10,063 bases of DNA from Chloroflexi bacterium UBA4736 (GTDB lineage: Bacteria; Chloroflexota; Dormibacteria; Dormibacterales; Dormibacteraceae): positions 1 to 10,063 of the forward strand of contig DHIW01000031.1 of NCBI GenBank assembly GCA_002404015.1, written 5' to 3'. Positions 1 through 4,758 of this stretch are shown in pieces. The position numbers and the translations under genes are program-made. Every line of letters begins with the position of its first letter. Position 1 is the first letter of the stretch. The notes beneath the pieces are model-generated. The model worked only from the letters and a program-made list of their open reading frames with translations. It was not told where the DNA came from and searched no databases.

Positions 1-16
1 ACGGTTTCCCCCACGC

Positions 17-574
17 TCAGACCCTGAGTCGAGAGGCCTGGAGGGCTGCCAAGCGCTCAGCCGCGCCGGGGTCGGCGACCAGCCTGAAAGTGAGCGTATC
101 GCGGCGGCCGACGACGATCACCCGGTCGGCTGCGCTGCCGTACCGACACTGCTCCAGGCCGGTGATCGAGGCGGGGCAGGGGGCGGCGCTGAAGGGCGCC
201 AGCTCCGCCTCGCCCGACCAGAGCGCGTACGCGCGGGTCGCCCCCTCCGGCCTCAGCGTCTGGAGCACCTCGACGGAGACCGGCCCCCAGGTCCGGGTCG
301 CCATGTCCACCCAGCCCCAACCCGAGAACAGCTCGAGAGCCAGCACCTCGTCGGGCTGGTCGCGGGCGGCCTCGGTCGCGGTCAGGTGATCGCGGCCCGC
401 CGTCCGGGGCCGGCCGACGTCGGCGTCGGCCAGGACGGCCGCGCTCGGAGCGCGCAGGGCGACCAGGGGCGTGGGCTCCGGTGTCGCGGACGGCGAGGGC
501 GTGGGCGCCGGCGCCACCTGCTGGCACGCCGCCAGCCCGAGCAGGGCGACCAGGAGCAGGGTGCGGGCGACCAC
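17..574 (-). CDS. Small secreted lipoprotein of unknown function
   Basis: The 185-residue product starts with a short signal peptide (R4, hydrophobic stretch about 5-16) ending in the lipobox LAAC. Cys17 is the predicted lipidated residue, so the protein should be anchored to the outer face of the membrane. A Pro/Thr/Ser/Ala-rich linker (about 18-37) follows, as is usual for lipoproteins that hold a domain away from the membrane. The remaining ~145 residues form a compact domain with a cysteine pair about 10 residues apart (near 133 and 142) that could form a disulfide. I do not recognise the domain. The start is GTG at 572-574, with GGAG about 11 nt upstream on the minus strand. The gene diverges from scpA with 20 bp between the start codons. 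The reading frame and signal peptide make it a real gene; its function is unknown. Confidence 0.75.
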   Translation of the reverse strand: MVARTLLLVALLGLAACQQVAPAPTPSPSATPEPTPLVALRAPSAAVLADADVGRPRTAGRDHLTATEAARDQPDEVLALELFSGWGWVDMATRTWGPVSVEVLQTLRPEGATRAYALWSGEAELAPFSAAPCPASITGLEQCRYGSAADRVIVVGRRDTLTFRLVADPGAAERLAALQASRLRV

Positions 575-579
575 GGAGG

Positions 580-585
580 TATGAT
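580..585 (+). promoter_or_regulatory. Putative -10 box for scpA (near-leaderless)
   Basis: TATGAT matches the TATAAT consensus at 5 of 6 positions and lies 9 nt before the scpA ATG. Transcription would begin at about 592-595, giving a leaderless or nearly leaderless mRNA. No convincing -35 is visible 16-18 bp upstream. A GGAGGT at 575-580 overlaps the box and would lie outside such a transcript. If the real start site is further upstream, GGAGGT (14 nt from the ATG) could instead act as a distant Shine-Dalgarno. Confidence 0.5.
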
Positions 586-594
586 CTCCGACCG

Positions 595-1308
595 ATGGAC
601 CAGCCTGGCGTCCGCCCGCGCCTAGACGTCGCGACGCCCGTGTTCGAAGGTCCGCTGGAGCTGCTCCTGGCGCTGGCCGAGCGCGAGCAGCTCGACATCC
701 TCCAGGTTCCGCTGGCCGCCCTCACCGAGGCCTACCTGGCCGAGATCTCCGCCCTGCAGACTCGGAACCCGGAGGAGATGGCCGAGTTCCTCTGGCTGGC
801 CGCCCGCCTGCTCCTGCTCAAGTCGATCCGCCTGCTGCCGGGCGAAGAGCCGGACGAGGAGGAGACCGACCTCCTCGGCTGGGAGGCGGACGTGCGCCGC
901 CGCCTGGACGAGTACCGCACGTACAAGGCGATGGCCGAGAGCCTCATGGCGCGCGCCGCCGAGGAGCCCTTCACGTTCTCGCCTCCCGCCCGCCAGGTCG
1001 AGGTGACTGGCCAGGAGGAACCGCTCCAGGTCGGCGCCCTGGTTGTCGCGTTCCAAAGCGTGCTGGCCCGAATCCCGCCCCGTCCGCTGGTCCTCGTGGG
1101 CCACCACTGGACGATGGAGGAGAAGGTGCAGCTGATCGAGGCCCGCCTGGGGACCGGCCCTTTCGACCTGGTGGACCTTCTGCTTGAGTCGGAGGACCGG
1201 CTGGAGGCGGTTGTGACGTTCGTCGCGGTCCTCGAGCTGCTGCGCCGGGCCCGCATCCGCATCCGCCAGAAGAGCAGCTTCTCCGGGATCTGGGTGGAGG
1301 CCGCCTAG
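595..1308 (+). CDS. scpA: Segregation and condensation protein A
   Basis: ScpA is the kleisin subunit of bacterial SMC condensin. It bridges the SMC ATPase heads and binds a ScpB dimer, and it acts in chromosome compaction and segregation. The 237-residue product has the family's N-terminal signature (VFEGPLELLLALAEREQLDI, near residue 14), the helical segment NPEEMAEFLWLAARLLLLKS, and a C-terminal winged-helix-like end (AVVTFVAVLELLRRARIRI). The length matches the usual 230-260 residues. I chose ATG 595 because the conserved N-terminus begins about 13 codons later; the frame is open upstream to 481, but that part has no family similarity and overlaps the divergent lipoprotein gene. The TAG stop (1306-1308) has its last two bases inside the left inverted repeat of repeat copy 1. 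It is the first gene of the operon. Confidence 0.93.
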   Translation: MDQPGVRPRLDVATPVFEGPLELLLALAEREQLDILQVPLAALTEAYLAEISALQTRNPEEMAEFLWLAARLLLLKSIRLLPGEEPDEEETDLLGWEADVRRRLDEYRTYKAMAESLMARAAEEPFTFSPPARQVEVTGQEEPLQVGALVVAFQSVLARIPPRPLVLVGHHWTMEEKVQLIEARLGTGPFDLVDLLLESEDRLEAVVTFVAVLELLRRARIRIRQKSSFSGIWVEAA

Positions 1309-1447
1309 TGTCCTGCTCCGGAGATTCGTCGGCAATTTGCGGCTCCGGACGCCGATGGCGGCGTCAGGGGGCCCGGCCCGTCGTCGTCACGCACTTAAAG
1401 TGCGCTCCTCCTAGTTCCACCCCTTCCTTGCCCTCGGCGCCGGGACC

Positions 1448-1464
1448 GGCACCCTGCGGGTGCC
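1448..1464 (+). repeat. Perfect 7-bp hairpin in the extra segment of copy 1
   Basis: GGCACCC, loop TGC, then GGGTGCC forms a perfect GC-rich stem. It lies in the ~39 bp present in repeat copy 1 but absent from copy 2. No U-run follows, so it is not a classical intrinsic terminator. It could pause RNA polymerase or act as an RNA structural element. Confidence 0.6.
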
Positions 1465-1490
1465 TGCCGCAACTTGCTCGACGGCCCTCT

Positions 1491-1499
1491 GGAGCAGGA
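1491..1499 (+). promoter_or_regulatory. Ribosome-binding site of scpB, inside repeat arm
   Basis: GGAGCAGGA lies within the right inverted-repeat arm of copy 1. AGGA ends 5 nt, and GGAG ends 10 nt, before ATG 1505. It decides the scpB start. The same sequence with the same spacing precedes cmk. It is complementary to TCCTGCTCC in the left arm (1311-1319), so it may be masked in the folded mRNA. Confidence 0.7.
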
Positions 1500-1504
1500 C
1501 ATTG

Positions 1505-2026
1505 ATGACCGTCGGGCTTTCGGCCGCCATCGAGGCCATCCTCTTCACCTCCAACCGGCCGCTGAAGGTCCGCGAGCTGCAGCAGGCGACCGACGCCGAC
1601 CGCACTGCCGTCGAGACCGCGCTTGACGAGCTTCGAGAGGCGCTCAGCAGGCGGGGGCTGATGCTCCAGAGGCACCAGGACCAGGTCCACCTGGTGACGC
1701 GGCCGGAGGTCGCTGCCTATGTTCGCCGGGCGCTGCGGCCGGACGTGACGGGCAAGCTCTCGCCGGCGGCCTACGAGACGCTGGCGATCGTGGCCTACAA
1801 CCAGCCGGTCACCAGGTCCCGGATCGAGGAGATCCGAGGCGTCAACTGCGACAGCGTCCTCGGCAACCTCGAGCTTCGCGACCTGGTGACCGAGGTGGGC
1901 AGGGGTACCGGCCCCGGCCTGCCCAAGCTCTACGGCACCACCATGCGCTTCCTCCAGGTGCTCGGCCTCGAGAACCTGGAGCAGCTGCCCTTCCCGGAGG
2001 CGGAGACATCGCAGAGGAACGCCTGA
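1505..2026 (+). CDS. scpB: Segregation and condensation protein B
   Basis: ScpB forms a dimer of tandem winged-helix domains that binds ScpA and supports the SMC complex. The 173-residue product has the family hallmarks: N-terminal AAIEAILFTSNRPLKVREL, then the second winged helix with LSPAAYETLAIVAYNQPVTR, IEEIRGVNCDSVLGNL and the terminal PKLYGTTMRFLQVLGLENL. Length is slightly under the usual 180-200. ATG 1505 is chosen because the conserved start follows at once and a good Shine-Dalgarno sits 5 nt upstream. An in-frame GTG at 1460 would begin inside the repeat and adds no family sequence. The final codons overlap the start of rluB, which suggests translational coupling. Confidence 0.94.
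   Translation: MTVGLSAAIEAILFTSNRPLKVRELQQATDADRTAVETALDELREALSRRGLMLQRHQDQVHLVTRPEVAAYVRRALRPDVTGKLSPAAYETLAIVAYNQPVTRSRIEEIRGVNCDSVLGNLELRDLVTEVGRGTGPGLPKLYGTTMRFLQVLGLENLEQLPFPEAETSQRNA
1996..2000 (+). promoter_or_regulatory. Shine-Dalgarno that points to an ATC start of rluB
   Basis: GGAGG is followed by a 7-nt spacer and then ATC at 2008. This is the strongest ribosome-binding site near the 5' end of rluB, and no in-frame ATG, GTG or TTG exists before 2113. A weaker GAGGA (2014-2018) sits 4 nt before an in-frame CTG at 2023. Confidence 0.55.
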
Positions 2027-2739
2027 ATCGGTTCCTGGCCAGGGCCGGGGTAGCCAGCAGACGTTCGGCGGACAGGCTCATCGCGAGCGGTGCCGTCCGC
2101 GTCAACGGCAGAGTGCCGCCCCCGGAGGGCCTGCTGATCGATCCCGGGCGAGACCGCGTGACGGTGGAGGGGCACGACGTCCGTCCGCCGGCGGCGCACA
2201 GCTACATCGCGATCAACAAGCCCGCCGGGGTGATCGTCAGCGCCAGCGACGAGCGGGGCCGGACCACCGTGTTCGACCTGGTCGGGAATGAGGCGGGTCC
2301 GGGCCGGCTCTTCGCGGTGGGGCGGCTGGACATGGACACCCACGGCCTGCTCCTCCTCACTGACGACGGCGAGCTCGCCAACCGGCTCGCCCATCCCAGC
2401 TACAAGGTGGCAAAGGAGTACATGGCCACCGTCACCGGGATGCCGGGCGAGCGGGACCTGCGAAACCTGGCGACGGGCGTCCAGCTGGAGGACGGCCGCA
2501 CTCAGCCGGCCGAGGTGGAGCTGGTGGGGACGGCGCGCGGGCTGGCCCAGGTCCGCCTCGTTCTGCGCGAGGGCCGCAACCGCCAGGTCCGCCGGATGCT
2601 GGAGGCGGTCGGCCACCCGGTCAAGGAGCTGACGCGGACGTCGTTCGGTCCGATCCGGCTGGGGCGCCTGAGGCCGGGCAGCTGGCGGCGGCTGAGGCCA
2701 CCGGAGATAGCGGCCCTGAAGCACGCGGCCAGGCTCTAG
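2008..2739 (+). CDS. rluB: Ribosomal large subunit pseudouridine synthase (RluB/RsuA family)
   Basis: This enzyme converts a uridine in 23S rRNA (around helix 89) to pseudouridine. With the start used here it has 243 residues, the family's normal length. An S4 RNA-binding domain covers about residues 4-50 (ERLNRFLARAGVASRR). The catalytic domain has GRLDMDTHGLLLLT with catalytic Asp108, KEYMATV, and the late motif EGRNRQVRRML (188-198). The first ATG/GTG/TTG in this frame is GTG 2113, which would remove most of the S4 domain. Reading upstream gives an intact S4 start preceded by ATC 2008 (M-AEERLNRFLARAG) with GGAGG 7 nt before it; CTG 2023, forming CTGA with the scpB stop, is the alternative. 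It overlaps scpB by 19 bp. The AG of its TAG stop lies in the left arm of repeat copy 2. Product call is sure; the exact start is not. RsuA-type 16S specificity is less likely given the scpAB neighbours. Confidence 0.88.
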   Translation: MAEERLNRFLARAGVASRRSADRLIASGAVRVNGRVPPPEGLLIDPGRDRVTVEGHDVRPPAAHSYIAINKPAGVIVSASDERGRTTVFDLVGNEAGPGRLFAVGRLDMDTHGLLLLTDDGELANRLAHPSYKVAKEYMATVTGMPGERDLRNLATGVQLEDGRTQPAEVELVGTARGLAQVRLVLREGRNRQVRRMLEAVGHPVKELTRTSFGPIRLGRLRPGSWRRLRPPEIAALKHAARL

Positions 2740-2895
2740 TGTCCCGCTCCGAAGACTCGTCGGCAATTTGCGGCTCCGGACACCGATGGCGGCGTCAGGG
2801 GGCCCAGCCCGTCGTCGTCACGCACCTAGAGTGCGCTCCTCCTAGTGCCACCCCTTCCTTGCCCTCGGCGCCCGGACTCTCCGGAGCAGGACACT
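2738..2895. repeat. Intergenic repeat copy 2, MITE-like, 158 bp
   Basis: This is the second copy of the element at 1307-1503. The inverted arms are AGTGTCCCGCTCCGAAG (2738-2754) and CTCCGGAGCAGGACACT (2879-2895), matching at 15 of 17 positions. The outer 7 bp, AGTGTCC/GGACACT, are perfect. It spans the rluB-cmk gap exactly as copy 1 spans scpA-scpB: the stop codon is in the left arm and the next gene's Shine-Dalgarno is in the right arm. It lacks the 39-bp hairpin-bearing segment of copy 1. Mismatches to copy 1 are mainly transitions. No clear target-site duplication is visible. Confidence 0.85.
2883..2891 (+). promoter_or_regulatory. Ribosome-binding site of cmk, inside repeat arm
   Basis: GGAGCAGGA in the right arm of copy 2 ends 5 nt before GTG 2897, the same sequence and spacing as at scpB. 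It supports GTG 2897 over the in-frame GTG at 2903. Confidence 0.7.
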
Positions 2896-2896
2896 G

Positions 2897-3535
2897 GTGA
2901 TCGTGGCCATCGACGGCCCCGTCGGCTCCGGCAAATCGGCGGTGGGCCGGCGGGTGGCCGAGCGCCTGGGCCTGCCCTTCGTGGACAGCGGGCTCATGTA
3001 CCGGGCGATCGCCGCGGTCGCCGCCGAGCGCGGAGTACCGCTGGACGACGGTGCCGCGCTCACCCGCCTGGCGAACTCGGTGAAGCTACGCATCGACGGC
3101 CGCAAGGTCGAGGTGGACGGGGAGGACTACACCGACCGCGTGTACGGGCCCGAGCTGAGCGAGGCGGCCTCCAAGGTGGCCAAGGTCGCCGGCGTCCGGC
3201 TCTCCCTGGTCGCCCAGCAGCGGGCGCTCGGCCGCAACGGGGTCGTGATGGCCGGCCGCGACATCGGCACGGTCGTGTTTCCCGATGCCGCCCACAAGTT
3301 CTTCCTGACGGCCAGCGTCGAGGAGCGGGCGCGCCGGCGGGCGCGCCAGATCGAGGCTCGGGGCGAGAAGGCCGACCCTGCCGAGCTGGCCCGCGAGGTC
3401 GCGGAGCGCGACCGACGCGACAGCCAGCGCTCCGCCTCGCCGATGCGCCCCGCCGAGGACGCCGTGATCATCGAGACGGACGACCTCGACCTGAACGGTG
3501 TGGTGGACGCCGTGCTGGCGCAAATCGAGCGATGA
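2897..3535 (+). CDS. cmk: Cytidylate kinase
   Basis: Cytidylate kinase transfers phosphate from ATP to CMP or dCMP, feeding CDP/dCDP to nucleic acid and phospholipid synthesis in the cytosol. The 212-residue product has the P-loop GPVGSGKS (7-14), the CMP-binding DSGLMYR (30-36), GRDIGTVVFPDA (from 120), and the lid/active-site RDRRDSQR (171-178), ending in DDLDLNGVVDAVLAQI. It is a little short of the usual 220-230 residues, but no motif is missing. The start is GTG 2897, which puts the first beta strand (IVAIDG) at the very N-terminus and has a well-placed Shine-Dalgarno in the repeat arm. The stop overlaps the plsC start as ATGA. Confidence 0.95.
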   Translation: MIVAIDGPVGSGKSAVGRRVAERLGLPFVDSGLMYRAIAAVAAERGVPLDDGAALTRLANSVKLRIDGRKVEVDGEDYTDRVYGPELSEAASKVAKVAGVRLSLVAQQRALGRNGVVMAGRDIGTVVFPDAAHKFFLTASVEERARRRARQIEARGEKADPAELAREVAERDRRDSQRSASPMRPAEDAVIIETDDLDLNGVVDAVLAQIER

Positions 3536-4218
3536 TGTTCAGCTTCCTGTGCTGGGTCATGCGCTTCGTGACGGGCACGTACCTGATCGGTTGCTTCCGG
3601 GTCACGGGCCGGGAGCAGGTGCCGCGCCGCGGGCCCCTGCTGGTCTGCGCCAACCATGCTTCGACCATCGACCCTCCGATGGTGCCGGCCTTCCTGCCCC
3701 GGCGGGACAGCTGGAGCATGGCGAAGTCCGAGTACTTCGCCAAGAAGAACTTCACCTCCTGGATCTTCACGAAGTACCACGCGTTCCCCGTCAGACGGCA
3801 CAGTGCCGACCGGCGAGCCCTGACCCGCGCCTTCGACGAGCTGAAGGCTGGTCACGCCCTGATCCTCTACCCGGAGGGGACCCGGGTCGAGTCGGGCGGG
3901 CTGGTCAAGGCCGAGCCAGGTGCCGGCTTCATCGCCCAGTTGAGCGGAGCGCCCGTCCTGCCGGTGGCCCTGATCGGCACCAGGGAGTGCTTCCACAAGG
4001 GCTCGAGATTGCCTCGGCGGGTGCCCGTAGAGCTCCGCTTCGGGCGGCCCTTCAAGGTCCGCAAGCGCGCACCCGACGGTTCTCGGATCGACCGCCAGGA
4101 GGCCGCCGACGCGATCATGCTCCGGATCGCGGAGCTGTTGCCCGAGGCGATGCGGGGCGAGTACGCCGACCTGATCGGGCTGCGCCACCGCCTCGACCAC
4201 GTGTACGAGCCGGGCTGA
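3532..4218 (+). CDS. plsC: 1-acylglycerol-3-phosphate O-acyltransferase (PlsC family)
   Basis: PlsC acylates the sn-2 position of lysophosphatidic acid to give phosphatidic acid, the precursor of membrane phospholipids, at the inner face of the membrane. The 228-residue product has a hydrophobic N-terminus (FSFLCWVMRFVTGTYLIGCF) likely to be membrane-associated, the catalytic NHASTIDP motif (His42-x4-Asp47), a FPVRR segment (85-89), the substrate-binding EGTR (115-118), and a PVLPVALIGT motif. ATG 3532 overlaps the cmk stop (ATGA); ATG 3535 is an equal alternative. There is no strong Shine-Dalgarno, so translation probably depends on coupling to cmk. In related genomes cmk and plsC are often adjacent or fused. 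Acyl-donor specificity cannot be told from sequence. Confidence 0.9.
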   Translation: MMFSFLCWVMRFVTGTYLIGCFRVTGREQVPRRGPLLVCANHASTIDPPMVPAFLPRRDSWSMAKSEYFAKKNFTSWIFTKYHAFPVRRHSADRRALTRAFDELKAGHALILYPEGTRVESGGLVKAEPGAGFIAQLSGAPVLPVALIGTRECFHKGSRLPRRVPVELRFGRPFKVRKRAPDGSRIDRQEAADAIMLRIAELLPEAMRGEYADLIGLRHRLDHVYEPG

Positions 4219-4255
4219 TGTCGCCGGACCCCGACTGATGTTACCGGACCCCGAG
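4216..4255 (+). repeat. Tandem 20-bp duplication across the plsC/PPOX junction
   Basis: TGATGTCGCCGGACCCCGAC (4216-4235) is followed directly by TGATGTTACCGGACCCCGAG (4236-4255), with 17 of 20 positions identical. Each unit begins with a TGATG stop/start overlap. The first unit carries the plsC stop and an ATG; the second carries a second stop and the start of the next gene. Confidence 0.85.
4218..4238 (+). CDS. Six-codon mini-ORF (MSPDPD) between plsC and the PPOX gene
   Basis: ATG 4218 overlaps the plsC stop (TGATG), runs six codons to give MSPDPD, and ends in TGA 4236-4238, which overlaps ATG 4238 of the next gene in the same TGATG arrangement. Its peptide mirrors the N-terminus of the next protein (MLPDPE), so it looks like the by-product of a local duplication of the start region. 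It may relay ribosomes from plsC to the downstream gene. There is no evidence the peptide itself has a function. Confidence 0.35.
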   Translation: MSPDPD

Positions 4256-4750
4256 CCGCCCAGCCGGCGGCCGCACATGCCCGGCTACGGGGTCGTCGGG
4301 CCGGAGGCGGGCAGCGGCCTGCTGCCGTGGTCCTGGGCCGAGGAGCAGCTGCGCGCTTCGCGCCATTTCTGGCTTGCAACGACCTGGCCCGAGGGACGGC
4401 CGCACATGATGCCGGTGTGGGCGGTGTGGGAGGCCGGGCGGCTGTGGTTCAGCAGCTCCCTGGGATCGCGCAAGGTGCGCAACCTGGTCGCCAACCCGGC
4501 CGTGGTGCTAGCCAGGGAGGACGCGCTCAACCCGGTCATGCTGGAGGGCCGCGCCCGGGTCGCGAGCAGCGACCCGGAGCTGCGTCATTTCCTGGACCTG
4601 GTCAACGCCAAGTACGAGACGGACTACTCGATGGAGCTGGTTGACCCCACGCTGAACGCGACGGTCGAGGTTCGGCCGCGCTGGGTCTTCGGTCTCAGGT
4701 CCGGCGACTTCACCGGATCGCCAACCCGCTGGAGGGTCGGAGAGGAGTAG
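4238..4750 (+). CDS. PPOX-family flavin/F420-binding protein
   Basis: The 170-residue product belongs to the pyridoxamine 5'-phosphate oxidase-like split-barrel fold. Family signatures are FWLATTWPEGRPHMMPVWAV (about 43-62), GRLWFSSSLGSRKVRNLVAN (about 66-85, with the phosphate-contacting SRKVRNL) and VMLEGRARV. Proteins of this type bind FMN, FAD or coenzyme F420 and reduce varied substrates or scavenge cofactor; the true pyridoxamine phosphate oxidase (PdxH) is longer and conserved elsewhere. Cofactor and substrate cannot be decided here. ATG 4238 is taken as the start through TGATG coupling; ATG 4277 (MPGYG) is also possible because residues 1-13 are not conserved family sequence. It is the last gene of the operon, and its stop is 3 bp from that of the convergent ATPase gene. 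Confidence 0.82.
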   Translation: MLPDPEPPSRRPHMPGYGVVGPEAGSGLLPWSWAEEQLRASRHFWLATTWPEGRPHMMPVWAVWEAGRLWFSSSLGSRKVRNLVANPAVVLAREDALNPVMLEGRARVASSDPELRHFLDLVNAKYETDYSMELVDPTLNATVEVRPRWVFGLRSGDFTGSPTRWRVGEE

Positions 4751-4758
4751 GTCCTACT
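4746..4758. repeat. 13-bp palindrome holding both convergent stop codons
   Basis: AGTAGG-T-CCTACT is a perfect 6+1+6 palindrome. It contains the TAG stop of the plus-strand PPOX gene (4748-4750) and, on the other strand, the TAG stop of the ATPase gene (4754-4756). It is too short and lacks a U-run, so it is not a convincing terminator. Confidence 0.6.

Larger units (their letters stand above)
1307..1503. repeat. Intergenic repeat copy 1, MITE-like, 197 bp
   Basis: This copy is bounded by 17-bp terminal inverted repeats: AGTGTCCTGCTCCGGAG at 1307-1323 and CTCTGGAGCAGGACATT at 1487-1503. They match at 15 of 17 positions, and all 17 pair in RNA if two G-U pairs are allowed. Its first 135 bp align without gaps to copy 2 (2738-2872) with 8 mismatches. 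Internal palindromes include GCAATTTGC (1333-1341) and CGCACTTAAAGTGCG (1390-1404). It encodes no credible protein. It fills the whole scpA-scpB gap: the left arm contains the AG of the scpA stop and the right arm supplies the scpB Shine-Dalgarno. I see no clear target-site duplication. It carries 39 bp more than copy 2, just before the right arm. Confidence 0.85.

Noticed and set aside
1307..1503. Repeat element as a CRISPR array or an intrinsic terminator
   Set aside because: There are only two dispersed copies, no regular spacers, and no U-run after any hairpin. It lies inside an operon whose downstream genes need transcription.
1308..1505. Small open frames in repeat copy 1 (1308-1505 on plus; 1364-1690 and 1411-1605 on minus)
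   Set aside because: They do not keep frame or protein character in copy 2 and have no domain features. The element is better read as non-coding.
2845..3531. 5' extension of the plsC frame across cmk, which would give a 457-residue protein
   Set aside because: That stretch is Arg/Gly/Pro-rich shadow sequence of cmk. PlsC similarity starts only at ATG 3532, which overlaps the cmk stop.
4268..4408. 12-bp direct repeat CGGCCGCACATG at 4268-4279 and 4397-4408 inside the PPOX gene
   Set aside because: Flanking sequence is unrelated. In 70% GC coding DNA with a shared RPHM codon string, this is likely coincidence.
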